From contig CM062297.1 of assembly GCA_031216915.1 (NCBI GenBank), forward strand, positions 530,742,971 to 530,806,970: a DNA stretch of 64,000 nt, in the 5' to 3' direction. The DNA comes from Pictodentalium vernedei. Its lineage: Eukaryota > Mollusca > Scaphopoda > Dentaliida > Dentaliidae. The notes beneath the pieces are model-generated. The model was given only the letters and a program-made list of their open reading frames with translations. It was not told the DNA's origin and did no database searches. This document shows, in pieces, positions 10,626-22,670 of this stretch. Position numbers and translations under genes: made by a program. How positions within the stretch are numbered: position 1 is the stretch's first letter; each line of letters starts with the position of its first letter.

Positions 10626-12180
10626 CTACTCAAAGTTTGCTTAGCACCAAGTATATCCAACTACCTGTTTTACGTTTTAGTTGAAATATTGTAATGAAAA
10701 GTGTATGTATTTTTTATTTAATTATATCTTTAATGATTTAAGTCTTGTAATTAAGATTTTATTTGTGTTTGACATTATTTTTTAGCTTTTGAATACAATA
10801 ACCATGGAAGATGGATATTATTGGTAAAAGAGGAAATTTTCAAATTTGCCAAAAAGTTGACGGAGCGAACTGGTATGGGTTCAAAATCGAGTATGAGACT
10901 CATTACTGTTAATTACAGCTTGACAATGCCTTCTCATGCTCCCAATAAGGTTCCTGGTGGTCCTTTGTGGAATGTTCAATTATTGGACCAGCATGGCACC
11001 AAGCTCCTGGACACTTCTTGGCTGGACTGGACGGGCTGAAATTGCAAGCTGCAACTCATTCGAGACATGTTCAATTGGATTGAGGTCAGGGAATCTTGCT
11101 GGCCAGTCCATATGGTACTTCTCGACAGCATTGGCAACATGAGGACAGGCATTATTGTCCATCAGAATGAATCTATCACCCACGGCACCACATACAATCT
11201 GACATGGACATCCAGGATCTCATCAATATACCGCTGTGCAGTCAATGTATCACGTTCAAGGACACAGAGCTCTGTACATCATCCCTGCTGATGCCGCCCC
11301 AGATTATAATTGACCCTCCATCATAGCGGTCATGCTCAGAAATGTTGGCTGCATGGAATCGCTCTCCTAGTCTTCTCCATGCCCTAGAACGCCTATCTGT
11401 GTGGTCTAGGCTGTACCTTGACTCATCTGTAAAAAGGACAGGTTGCCAATCTTCTCTGGTCCATCCAACATGATCCATGGCCCATTCATATCGTGCCTGG
11501 TGGTGGTTCTGGGACAGTGGAATGCAAATACATGGTCTTCTCGGTCGGAGACCACCTTCGTGCAACCTTGCCCGGATAGTCTGCGTCGAAACATTTACCC
11601 CAGATGCATTCTGAAGGTCACTGCTTGAAGCTGGGTTGCTGTGGCACAGCAGTTCCTATGGGCCTGAATTATCAAAACCAGTCTTCAGCTGCAGATGTTG
11701 CCCTGTCTCTGCCACCACCATGTCGTCTTACTGGTGTGCCATACTGCTGAAATCTTGCCCAGGCTCTGGTGATCACCATATGGTGCACACCAGGGGCTTC
11801 ACCAACCTGACTATGGGTAGCCCCTTGCTCAACCATCCCCACAGCATGCCACATTTCTGCTTCAGACAAATGTCTTCTTACATTTGCATTTGCCATATTC
11901 AATCATTAAATCACAAGGGTTTGTGTTGAAATGAAGATTGAATACCCTACACAGTCATGCCATGTACATGTAGACAGTACACGAAAACATCGTGAAAATC
12001 AAGGGGTACATGTTTTCCATGACTGTCACGAAAAGTCTACCTGTCAAGAGAGCTAATGTAAACACTGGGGACCATCTCAATACATTCCTCAATCATATCC
12101 ACCAAAAATATCGCTAATATGTCACAAGCAAATTTCACAATGATGTGTCAAATATTTGGTGCTTAGAAAACTTTGAGTAG
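10626..12180 (-). mobile_element. Decayed Tc1-like transposon (Tc1-A)
   Basis: Terminal inverted repeats of about 30 bp begin CTACTCAAAGTTT at 10626 and on the opposite strand at 12180, with about 26 of 30 positions matching. The left flank ends TA; the right flank reads TT, so one base of the expected TA duplication has probably mutated. The element is about 1.55 kb, normal for this group. It carries the transposase pseudogene 10980-11902 on the minus strand. Confidence 0.85.
10980..11902 (-). pseudogene. Tc1-like (DDE) transposase pseudogene of Tc1-A
   Basis: The enzyme cuts and pastes its own element at TA. Three fragments read right to left in three frames. The first (11902-11672) is an N-terminal helix-turn-helix region with LSEAEMWHAVGMVEQG and the basic RRHGGGR. 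The second (11565-11242) holds the first catalytic Asp in VLFTDESRYSL and then SIIIWGGIS. The third (11183-10980) holds the second Asp in LMDNNACPHVA and the Glu region ARFPDLNPIEHV. At least two frameshifts separate the pieces. The spacing between the second Asp and the Glu of NPIE is about 28 residues, short for DD34E, which suggests a small internal deletion. It cannot encode an active enzyme. Confidence 0.85.
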
Positions 12181-12277
12181 TTTCTTTCCAGAACAGAAAG
12201 TACCACCACTTCAATATGTCAGATGCAGTTATTTTGAGCACATGCCTGTGCATGTATTTGCCCTTGGGGGAAAAACC

Positions 12278-13087
12278 CAGAGGCTCAAGTGAGCCTAAAA
12301 CGCTCACCTGGCTCAAGTGGTCAAAAGAGATGAGTGTATCAGACTCAGTAAGTGATCAGCAGCAAGAGCAATTTTTGGATTTGCTATGACACAACCAAAG
12401 GCAACTTTTTTGGCCATTGATTTGTGCTGGTATTAGGAAAGCTTCCTAGCCAGCTCTGTTCTGTGAAGTATTAAAAAACAACAATAGAACCAATTTTTTG
12501 TTTTGTTTTCAACGAATGTGATACTCTCTACCCCCCCCCCCCCAGTCCCCCCCCCCCCCCCCAAAAAAAAAATTAAAATTCTGGCATAAATGAAATATTT
12601 ATGACCCAGTTATATACTACATGACAAATTTGGTTCACATCTGCCTATTGGATCTGAAAATAGAAATTTTGAGTGTACCCCAACATTTGGGTGCCCCAAT
12701 TTTGACTTACTGAGTTTCTTTGAAAAATAAGTGAATCTGCATCAATGAAGTAAGTTCCAAACTTGAAATCTAAGCATTAGTGCAAGTGGCTTATAAAAAG
12801 AGGATTTTAAAAGCATATTAGGCTTATGGAGCATTAACCCCACCCCAAGGGATATAGTAATTTGGAGGGAAAAACTCAGAAGAGTAAATTCCACCAGCTT
12901 GAAGATGGCAGCAGCTTCATTTGACCAAAGGAGAAAAGGTTTACTACAAAGATGGTCTGTGCCATAAATGAATGAATTTCAAACTAGAGAAACAAAATTT
13001 TACTGTCACCAATAAATTCAAGTCTGTGTGAAAGTGGTTAAAGCATCAAAAATAAACAAAACAGAAAGCGAATTTATAGAGGCTTAT

Positions 13088-13118
<31 letters not shown>

Positions 13119-13177
13119 GAAGGGTAAAATATTTTTTAAAGAAATCAGAAATAGGTTTTCATTAACAATATCACATG
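12278..13177 (+). mobile_element. Helentron-like element with B/D-like body (K), 3' end not found
   Basis: The 5' hairpin AGGCTC-AAGT-GAGCCT (12281-12296) is followed by GCTCACCTGG (12302-12311). The body shares TTTATGACCCA and AAATTTGGTTCACATCTGCC with B and D elements. C-runs at about 12531-12562 and a 22-base G-run at 13098-13119 interrupt it. No paired 3' hairpin is visible before element F starts. Confidence 0.5.
13098..13119. repeat. Poly-G tract (22 G)
   Basis: An uninterrupted G-run directly follows a T-run. Such tracts are prone to length change and sequencing error. Confidence 0.9.
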
Positions 13178-16000
13178 AAACTAGAGGCGCTACCAAGCCT
13201 GTAATCGCTCACCTGGAACTACATATAAAAATGTGATTTCCCATAGACTTTCCATTGTAACTAAGAGCTGCAATTGTGGCCAAGTTTGCAACATTACACC
13301 AACATTACATGAGGATCATTGGTAGAAGGTGTCCCAGTTTTCAATGTTGTCAAGTTTCAAAACATTTGAATCCATCAAACAGAATCATAGAATGTCTCTG
13401 GTGGCCATATTTTCCAACCAACGGGAACAAAAAGAGGATCATTTGTAGAGGGCCTCGTATAGATCATTCTTGCCACGTTTTGGTTCACATTAGCTCAGTA
13501 GTTCCAGAGAGAAGATGAAAATGTGATTTCCCATAGGGTTTTTCTATAGTAACTATAAACCGCAATTGTGGCCATGTTTGCAAAATGATCAACATTAAAT
13601 GAGGATCGTTGGTAGAGGGTGTCCCAGTCATCAACCATGCAAAGTTTCAAAACATTTGGCCCTTTGGTTTCAGAGGAGATGAGTTTTCAAAACTGACCGA
13701 TCAGAATCAAAGAATGCTTCTGGAGGCCACGGTTTTCACCCAACAGGAATAAAATGAGTAACAGTTGTAGAGAACCTCTCATAGACCATGCCTGCCAAGT
13801 CTGGTTCACATTGGCTCAGAACTTTCAGTGAAGATGATGAAAATGTGATTTCCTACAGGGTTTCTATAGTAACTATAAGCCACAATTGCAGCCATAATTG
13901 CAACCCGATGAAGATTAAATGAGGATCATTGGTAGAGGGGGTTACAGTCATCAGTCACATTAAGTTTTGAAACCATTTGGCCTTGTAGTTTCAAAGAAGA
14001 TTTTCTTGAAAATGCACACATTTATGAATTCTGTTTCAACAAAAAAATCAGTAAAAGAAGGTTAAATATTTTGAAAATTACAATTTTTTCAGACAGTATT
14101 CTCTTTCAAAATAGCTTTGGCTAGGTAAAAGGTTACAGGAAACCCATTTTGCTCCAATCTTAAAAGATATATAATTACTGTCATCTAAGCTGACATGATG
14201 GGAAGAGAATATAAACAACACTTCCATGCTTTCCAAACACCTGCCATCAATCAGTATTTTCTGATAAGTAACTTGAGAGCTAAACATAACATAATTACAG
14301 CTGCTTGTTTACAGTACAAGCAAGTCAAAATAAGTTGCAGTATAATCCTATAAACTATGTATCTTTCTCTTCCTACACTGGTAAGACCAGAAGCTGACGT
14401 CATTTTCTGGAAAGCTCTCACTGATAGATTTCCAGAAAATGTCCGATTCTGATCTTGTCAGTGCAGGAGCAGCAGTTTACTTAGTTTATTGCAGTTATGC
14501 TGCAGCTTATTTTGACTTGTACTGTATACACAATATTTTGGGGTTTTTCCACAGTTCTCAGTGGAGAAAACTGGAACCAACCCTTACCAGATTTTCAAAA
14601 AAAACCAAGTATTTTACTGACAGGACCGATCTTCATGCAGACAGGAGAGGCATTGGGTTAAGCATTAGAATATAGCCTCTGGTGGCCACATATTTCCATC
14701 CTCTCATAGTTTGGTTCACGTTGGCTCAGTAGTTCCAGTTTGTTGTTTGTTTGTTTGTTGGTGGTTAACGTCACATATTTATGCACCATGGCTAATCGTG
14801 ACACAACATGGAGATGAAGTCAAGTTTAGTCAATCATTGATCTACATGTTGCCCATTTTAGAGGACTTTCACCCCAAGCATTGGTGATTGGGTCCTATTT
14901 TACTAGTAAAGCGGAAATGGTTTACCACAGTAAACAAGTGCTGCTTACTTCCCGGGGTTCCCACGGGGAAGTAGTTCCAGAGAAGAAGATGAAAATGTGA
15001 TTTCCCATAGGGTTTCTATAGTAACTAAAAGCTGCAATTAAGGCCATGTTTACAACCCGGTCAACATTAAATGAGGATCGTTGATAGAGGGGGTCCCAGG
15101 CATCATTTATATGAAGTATTAAAAAATTTGGTCTGGCAGTTTCAGAGAAGATTTTTGAAAATCCACCAACCAGAATCAAAGAATGTCTCTGGCGGCCATA
15201 TTTTTCAATCCACGGGAACAAAATGAGGATTGTTTGTAGACCATTCCTGCCAGGTTTGGTTCATGTCAGCTTAGTAGTTCCAGAGAAGAAGATGAAAATG
15301 TGATTTCCTATAGGATTTCTATAGTAACTATAAGCTGCAATTGTGGCCATGTTTGCAACCCGATCAACATTACATGAGGATCGTTGGTAGAGGAGGTCCC
15401 AGTCATCAACCATGCAAAGTTTTAAAACATTTGGCCCTGTGGTTTCAGAGGAGATTTTTTATAATCCACCAATCAGAATCAAAGAATGCCTCTGGCGGCC
15501 ATGTTTTCAAACCCATGGGATCAAAATGAGGATCGTTTGGAGAGGATCTCCCATAGACTGTCCCTGCCAGGTTTGTTCATGTCAGCTCAGTAGTTCCAGA
15601 GAAGATGAAAATGTGATTTCTCATAGGGTTTCTACAGTAACTATAAGCTGCAATTGCGGCCATGTTTGTGACCCAATCAACATTAAATGAGGATCGTTGG
15701 TAGAGGGGGTCCCAGGCATCATTTATGTGAAGTTTCAAAACATTTGGCCTGGCAGTTTTCAGAGAAGATTTTTGAAAATCCACCAACCAGAATCAAAGAA
15801 TGCCTCTGGAAGCCATGTTTTTCATCCAACAGGAACAAAATGAGGATCATTTGTAGAGGACCTCCCATAGACCATTCCTGCCAAGTTTGGTTCACACCGG
15901 CTCAGCGGTTACAGAGAAGATGAAAATGTGAGAAGTTTACGGACGACGGACGCCAAGTGATGAGAAAAGCTCACATGGCCTTTTAGGCCAGGTGAGCTAA
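13178..16000 (+). mobile_element. Family F element F2 (complete ends)
   Basis: It starts AACTAGAGGC; a 5' hairpin AGGC / GCCT spans 13185-13200. GCTCACCTGG (13207-13216) pairs with its exact reverse complement CCAGGTGAGC (15988-15997) in the long 3' hairpin 15968-15998. GGACGACGGACG precedes it. The core is about 310-bp repeats with GATTTCCCATAGGGTTTC, GTGGCCATGTTTGCAA and GAATCAAAGAATGCC, plus a unique middle segment (about 14000-14700) also present in the larger copy F1 (30888-39897). A SINE is inserted at 14739. Confidence 0.75.
14739..14969 (-). mobile_element. SINE-like insertion with a different body but a shared 3' tail
   Basis: It is flanked by an exact 11-bp target duplication, AGTAGTTCCAG, at 14728-14738 and 14970-14980. 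On the minus strand it ends GATTAGCCATGGTGCATAAA, then TATGTGACGTTAACC and a (CAAA)n tail. That 3' segment matches the tail of the tRNA-derived SINEs at 27028 and 55290, but the body lacks their tRNA head and core. A shared tail usually means a shared partner LINE. Confidence 0.7.
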
Positions 16001-16626
16001 TAAAATCTTTGGAACCCACATTGAAGCCTTGTTAAATTAAAGACATTCATACAGGAATCAGACAAATGTTTCCAAGAAACCAGAAAAAACATATATATGC
16101 ACAGCATTGAAGGGGTTCTATATAAAATAAAATCTTTGGGAAACACACTGAAGTCATGAGAGGGTTAAATTAAAGATATTCATACAGAAATCAGATCAAT
16201 TTTTTTTCAAAGAACCAGAAAAACATACATGTGCACAGCATTGAGAGTGTTTGATCACGTCATGAATAAAATCTTTGAAACTACATTGCAGTCTTGAGAG
16301 GGTTAAATTAAAGATATGCATACAGGAATAAGATAAATGTTTCAAGAAACCAGAAAAAACATATATGTGCACAACATTGAAAGGGTTCAACATAAAATAT
16401 CTTTAGAAAACACACTGAAGTCATGAGATGGTTAAATTGAAGATATTAATACAGGAATCAGAACAATTTTTTTTTTCCAAGGAACCAGAAAAAACATATA
16501 TGCACTGCATAGCATTGAAAGGGTTTGATCAGGGCATCAATAAAATCTTTGGAACACACATTGCAGAGGGTTCAATTAAAGACATGCACACAAGAATCAG
16601 ATAAATGTTTCCAAGACACCAGAAAA
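16001..16626. repeat. Tandem array H, left part (about 133-bp monomers)
   Basis: Monomers share ATAAAATCTTTGG, GAGGGTTAAATTAAAGAT, CAGGAATCAGA and CCAGAAAAAACATATATG. The array resumes at 20067, right after element L1, so it was split by that insertion. Confidence 0.75.
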
Positions 16627-19600
16627 TGAAAGTGTCAATGACACTGTAGCTTAACTTGTGAGTTGTGTTTGATGAAAAGGATAATGTTCAATGTTTATGA
16701 AAGGATTATGAAATAAGACAAGAATTGTGATAAATGGGAATATGTTCATCTCATTACCTGTAAGCTATGTTTATGATAAAAATAATATGAGGTGTACACT
16801 GTACTAAAGAATTGAAGGGTGGGTTTAATATGACCTCACAGTTAATGTATGTGGGCCCTCACAGTTACGTATATCAACAAAAGTTACCAAGTTACAGTGA
16901 AATTATTCCAAAACGAGTCATCCTATCAAGTTACATTAAAATCCCTTCATAAATATGGCCTGTAGACTGTGCTAAAGGTTTTCGGGCTTCGTGCCCTGTA
17001 GTCGTCAGTTTCCCAATTGCGTCCAAAGGGGACGTTCTCATCTAGACATTATATGAAGTCAACCTGCCAAGTTACAATGAAATCCCTTAATAAATATGAC
17101 CTGTAGACTGTGCTAAAGGTTTTTGGGTTTTGGGCTCTGGCAGCCATCATGGTTGAATGATCGCAACCAAAAGGGGGACATTCTCATCTGGGCATCATCT
17201 GGAGTGATCCTACAAAGTTACAATGAAATCCCTTCATAAATATGACCTGTAGACTGTGCTCAAGGTTTTTGGGCTTCGGGCCCCTGAAGCCGTCCACAGT
17301 TGACCAATCATGACCAAAAGGGGATGTCATCATCTAGGCATTATATGGAGTCAAACTTACGGGTTACAATGAAGTCCTCCCATAAATATGACCAATAGAC
17401 TATGCAAAAGGTTTTGGGGTTTTGGGTTCGGGCAGCCATCTAGGCTGAATGATCGCGACCAAAAGGGGACGTTCTCATCTAGACATTATTTAGAATCATC
17501 CTACCAAGGTACAATAAAATCCCTTCATAAATATCACCTGTAGACTGTGCTAAAGATTTCGGGCTTTGGGCCCCCTATAGCCAACGCAGTTGCCTAATGG
17601 TATCCAAAAGGGGCTGTTCTCATCTAGACATTACATGAAGTCAACCTACCAAGTTACAATGAAATCCTTCATAAATATGATCTGAAGACTGTGCTAAAGG
17701 TTTCGGGCTTTAGGCTTGGGCAGCCATCATGGTTGAATGATCGCAACCAAAAGGGGGCATTCTCATCTGGACATCATCTGGAGTGATCCTATGAAGTTAC
17801 AATGAAATTCCTTCATCAACATGACCTGTAGACTGTGCTCAGATTTTCGGGCTTCAGGCACCTGTAGCCATCACAGTTGACCAACCACGACCAAAAGGGG
17901 ATGTCATCATCTAGGCATTATATGGAGTCAACCTAACAAGTTACAATGAAATCCTTCCATAAATACGACCTACAGACATGCTAAATGTTTTTGGGGCTGA
18001 ATGCTCGTGACCAAAAGGGGACGTTCTCATCTGGACACTATTTGGAGTCATCCTACAAGCTACAATGAAATCCCTTCATAACTATGACCTGTAGACTGTT
18101 CTAAAGGTTTTCGGGCTTTGGGCCCCTGAAGCCGTCACAGTTGCCCAATCGTGTCCAAAAGGGGACGTTCTCATCTAGATATTATATGAAGTCAACCTAC
18201 CAAGTTACAATGAAATCCCTTCATAAATATGACCTGTAGACTGTGCTAAAGGTTTTCAGGCTTTGGGCTCGGGCAGCCATCATGGTTGAATGATCGCAAC
18301 CAAAGGGGACAATCTCATCTGGGCATCATATGGAGTGATCCTGCGAAGTTACAATGAAATCCCTTCATAAATATGACCTGCAGACTGTGCTCAAGGTTTT
18401 TGGGCTTCTGGCACTTGTAGCCATCACAGCTGACCAATCACGACCAAAAGGGGATGTCATCATCTAGGCATTTTATGGAGTCAACCTAATAGGTTACAAT
18501 GAAATCCTACCATAAATATGACCTTTTACCTATGCTAAAGGTTTTTTGGGCTCGGGCACCCATCAAGGCTGAATGATCGCGATCAAATGAGACGTTCTCA
18601 TGTAGACATTATTTGGAGTCGTCCTACCAAGTTACAATGAAATCCCCTCAAAAATATGACCTGTAGACTGTGCTAAAGGTTTTCGGGCTTTGGGCCCTGA
18701 AGCCGTCACAGTTGTCCAATCGTGTCCAAAAGGGGACATTCTCATCTAGATATTATATGAAGTCAACCTACCAAGTTACAATGAAATCCCTTCATAAATA
18801 TGACCTGTAGACTGTGCTAAAGGTTTTCAGGCTTTGGGCTCGGGCAGCCATCATGGTTGAATGATCGCAACCATAGGGGACAATCTCATCTGGGCATCAT
18901 CTGGAGTGATCCCAAGAAGTTACAATGAAATCCCTTCATAAATATGACCTGTAGACTGGGATAAAGGTTTTCGGGCTTTGGGCTCGGGCAGCCATCATGG
19001 CTGAATGATCACAACCATAGGGGACAATCTCATCTGGGCATCATCTGGAGTGATCCTAAGAAGTTAGAATGAAATCCCTTCATAAATATGACCTGTAGAC
19101 TGTGCTCAAGGTTTTCGGGCTTCGGGCACTTGAGCCATCACAACTGACCAATCACGACCAAAAGGGGATGTCATCATCAAGGCATTATATGGAGTCAACC
19201 TAACAGGTTACAATGAAATCCTTCCATAAATATGACCTTTTGCCTATGCTAAAGGTTTTTGGGCTCAGGCACCCATCAAGGCTGCATGATCGCGATCAAA
19301 ATGGGACGTTCTCATCTAGTCATTATTTGGAGTCATCCTACCAAGTTACAATGAAATCCCTTCATAAATATGACCTGTAGATTGTGCTAAAGGTTTTCGG
19401 GTTTTGGGCCCCTGTAGCCGTCACAGTTGCCCAATCACGTCCAAAAGGGGACTTTCTCATCTCGACATTGTACGAAGTCAACCCACCAAGTTACAATGAA
19501 ATTCCTCAATAAATATGACCTGTAGACTGTGCTAAAGGTTTCGGGTTTTGGGCTCGGGCAGCCGTCATGGTTGGCAGATCATGCCCAAATGGGGAAATTC

Positions 19601-20066
19601 TCATCTAGACATCATAAGGAGTCATCCTACTAAGTTACAATGAAATCCCTCCACATTAAACATGACCTGCAGACTGCGCTAAAAGTTTTTGGGTTTCGGG
19701 CTTGGGCAGCCATCACTGTTGATAGATCATGCCCAGAAGGGGACGTTCTCATCTAGATATTATACAGAGGCATCCTACCACGTTACAATGAAATCCCTTC
19801 ATAAATACGACCTGTAGACTGTGCTAATGGTTTTCGGTTTTGGGCTCGGGCAGCCATACTGGTTGCCTGATCGCGACCAAAAGGGGACGTTCTCATCTAG
19901 ACATGACCCCAAACCTGCATATGAAATTTTGTGACAATCAGACAAGAACTATGGGGTGTAGCCCGTGCTAAAGGAAAATGTGAACAGACATCACAGACGT
20001 CACAGACTCACAGACTTCCGCACACGTGATGGTAGTAGCTTATCTTGACTATGTCAAGTTGAGCTA
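16627..20066 (+). mobile_element. Family L element L1 carrying a long satellite core
   Basis: The 5' palindrome AGTGTCAATGACACT (16631-16645) is followed by AGCTTAACTTG (16648-16658). The 3' hairpin 20037-20065 ends CAAGTTGAGCT, matching the 5' motif at 10 of 11 positions, then AAAAA. The flanks CCAGAAAA and TGTATATGTGC rejoin as an ordinary H monomer, so the insertion fell in an A-run. Almost the whole core is the higher-order array at 16960-19905. A CACAGAC-rich stretch takes the place of the GACGGAC block before the 3' hairpin. Confidence 0.8.
16960..19905. repeat. Higher-order satellite: 21 monomers of about 146 bp in a four-type order
   Basis: Every monomer has GTTACAATGAAATCCC, TTCATAAATATGACC and TAGACTGTGCTAAAGG. 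Four types differ in the second half. Type 1 has GCCGTCACAGTTGCCC, type 2 GCAGCCATCATGGTTGAATG, type 3 ACCAATCACGACC with GATGTCATCATCTAGG, type 4 CAAGGCTGAATGATCGCG. Read in order they run 1-2-3-4 three times, then 1-2-2-3-4-1, then three less typical monomers. The composite period is about 575 bp. Confidence 0.75.
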
Positions 20067-20245
20067 AAAATGTATATGTGCATAGCATTGAAAGAGTTCA
20101 ACATGAAATAAAATCTGTAAAAAACGCTGAAGTCATGAGAGGGTTAAATTAAAGATATTCAAACAGGAATCAGATCAATGATCAATTTTTTCCAAGGAAC
20201 CAGAAAAAAACATATATGTGCATACCACTGAACGGGTTTGGCCAG
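20067..20245. repeat. Array H, right part
   Basis: TGTATATGTGCATAGCATTG, AAATCTGTAAAAAACGCTG and ACCAGAAAAAAACATATATG continue the H monomers seen before 16627. Confidence 0.7.
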
Positions 20246-21031
20246 GTAATCAGAAAATTCACTGAACAATGTCATTTTCTGATTGAAATAATAAGATTAA
20301 GGTGTGTTTGACAGGTAATTGTTTTGATAAGGCCAATATGTTATTCTAGGTTCTCAGTGCAATGAGATATTCCTCCAGGATAAACTACTGCAAAAATGCT
20401 GACTCATCATTTTTTCAATATCCTCTACCACAGGGCTGGAAATGAACAAAATGGACGGGTGCAGTTTTAAGCCATCGTGAATTCAGAGACAGGAGTAAAT
20501 TGCACACGTAAAATGTTAGTATATGAATTTTCGAAGGATACTGTCACCAAACACCAGAAACCATAACCCTTTGAACTCTAGTGGTATCTTCCATGCATCT
20601 ACTGGTCCTAAGGATGCTTCATACCAAATAACAGTTCTCTGTTCCTTGTGGTTTGGGATATATCGGGCTTTTGAATTTTTTTGTTTTTAGACCACGGGGA
20701 TTGCCACAGGGATGTGAAAATTTGGGGGGGGGGGGGGGGGGGGCATTGATCAATTACTTAGGACCAACTTATACCACATGCCAAATTTGGTTAGCATCAG
20801 TCCACCGGTTTTTGAAATAGAAATTTTGAGCAGAGTCCAAAATGGATATGACCCCGCAGAGAGCCCAAATATTGACCTACCAACTTCTCTTGAACAAACT
20901 TTAATCTTCTACACCAAAGGATGTTCCATACCAAATATCAAGGCATTCCCTTTGGTGGTTCGTGAGAACAAGATTTTTAAAGGTTTTTAAGCTTTTGGGG
21001 CATACTCCATAGATGGTCTGTGCAATATATA

Positions 21032-22533
21032 CTCGCCCAAAAAGAAAGTGAGCATTGCAGAAATTGATCAAACTCCAAAAAAATAATTCCGTAGGTGTAA
21101 AGAGTGTTAACCTGTTCATGAATAAGTTATATTGAATACAAAAAACAGCTTTCCCCATTAAAATTGCATTAACGTTAAATGACGTGCCGCACGTTTGTGA
21201 AAAGGCATGTTTTGCACGTGGAGAGTCTGAAAATTCATGCAGCAGTGTGAATCCTTGGGTATTTAAACACTAAAGTGAGGCCTTCCTATCGTTCACATTC
21301 AAACTTGCGCTGCTGTTAAAACGACTCCACATTAGCATGCCAAGATTGATAATGAATCAACGTCTCCTTGCCCTGGGTATGATTAGAGCTGGCAGAACAC
21401 ACAAAGAGGTTGCCCAGCATTTGAACTGCCACCATAACACTGTAGACAGGCTAGTCCATCGACATGCACAACATGATGATGTTCGAGACCGACCCCGCTC
21501 CGGGAGACCCCGAGTTACCACCCCTGCACAAGATTGGTATATCCGTGTCGTCCATCTCCAGAACTGGCAACAAACGGCAACGACAGCCAGGAACATCCCT
21601 AACCTGAGACGGATACATCCTCAAACAGTAATCAACCGGCTGAGAAAAACGCTTACGTCCTCGAAGACCTGCAATTCGTCCGATTTTGACGTCACGTCAT
21701 CGTCGTGCTCGACTGCAGTGGTGTAGACAACATCTCAGGCATCCCTTACTTCTGGTGGCGACGTGTTTTATTCACAGATGAATGTCGTTTCCATCTTTCA
21801 TCATCAGATGGCCGCCAGAGAGTGTACAGATGTCGAAACGACCGTTACGCAGATCCATGTGTCGTGGAGCGAAACCGTTATGGGAGAGGGTCTCTCAAGG
21901 TGTGGGGTGGCGTCACTGCCCGTAACAGAACTGAGCTGGTCATTATTGATGGCAATCTCAGTGCAGCCATACATCGTGATGAAGTGCTTACAACTGTTGT
22001 TGTCCCATTTCTGCAACGTCATGGCCCCGGTGTCATTCTACAGCAGGACAATGCCCGACCCCACGCAGCTCGTGTTGTTCAACAGTATCTGCAGCAACAA
22101 CAAGTGGATGTTCTTCCCGGGCCCTCAATTCGCCCGATATCTCACCCATTGAGCACGTATGAAACGTCAGCTACGCCGGCTTTCCCAAGCACCGTCAATG
22201 CTTGTGGAACTCCAAAGACAGCTTATCAGAATATGGAACAACATCCCACAACACTTCCATGCTAACTTGTTCACTTCCATGAGGCATAGATGCACAGCAG
22301 TAGTCGATGCAGACAGAGGTCATACCAGATATTGAGTGTGTGACTTTTGTGTTTGACCCTTACTGTCTTTGACTCTCCATGGCACCAAGAGTATTCGTCG
22401 TAGTGTAATGAAATTTCTCGTGTTGATCACAAATTGATTCATCTGTGATTGAATAAAATTTCCATGAATGAAAATGATACATATCTTTTTGTAGTGTTAT
22501 TTTTTAGCATGCACACTTTCTTTTTTGGGAGAG
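21032..22533 (+). mobile_element. Tc1-like transposon Tc1-B with both inverted repeats
   Basis: The left end CTCGCCCAAAAAGAAAGTG (21032) and the right end, read on the minus strand CTCTCCCAAAAAAGAAAGTG (22533), form inverted repeats of about 28 bp. TA flanks both ends (21030-21031 and 22534-22535), the expected target duplication. The 1.5-kb length and one central transposase frame are standard for Tc1-like elements. It landed in the D4 element. Confidence 0.9.
21337..22335 (+). pseudogene. Tc1-like DD34E transposase pseudogene of Tc1-B
   Basis: From Met-1 the N-terminal half reads as a paired-type helix-turn-helix (ALGMIRAGRTHKEVAQHLNC), then the hook RPRSGRPRVTTPAQDW. A frame change in about 21660-21740 leads to VLFTDECRFHL with the first catalytic Asp, then GSLKVWGGV and the second Asp in LQQDNARPHAARVV. 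A second frame change near 22120 is followed by SPDISPIEHV with the catalytic Glu, about 34 residues after the second Asp. A TGA then stands where a Trp is usual. The C-terminus LVELQRQLIRIWNNIP runs to TGA at 22333-22335. All three acidic residues remain, but two frameshifts and a stop make it inactive. It is better preserved than Tc1-A. Confidence 0.88.
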
Positions 22534-22670
22534 TATATGTTTGAATTTGGCCTAGTGTTTGTGAAGAAGAAGTCAAGTTTGCAAAAGTTAACAGATGACG
22601 GAAGATGGTACAACGATGCCGGATGCCAAGTGATGCCAATAGCTCCCACTGACTTGCAGTCAGGTGAGCT

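Larger units (their letters stand above)
20390..22670 (+). mobile_element. Family D element D4, 5' end unclear, interrupted by Tc1-B
   Basis: The body shares AATGCTGACTCA, the TTTTTCAATATCC region and CCAAATTTGGTTAGCATC with other B/D elements. The 3' hairpin AGCTCCCACTGACT / AGTCAGGTGAGCT is at 22641-22670. Its own sequence ends at 21031 and resumes at 22534. A 20-base G-run lies at 20724-20743. The 5' terminal hairpin was not found. Confidence 0.55.

Noticed and set aside
16960-19905. CRISPR array
   Set aside because: The repeats are contiguous diverged monomers of about 146 bp without unique spacers, in animal DNA.
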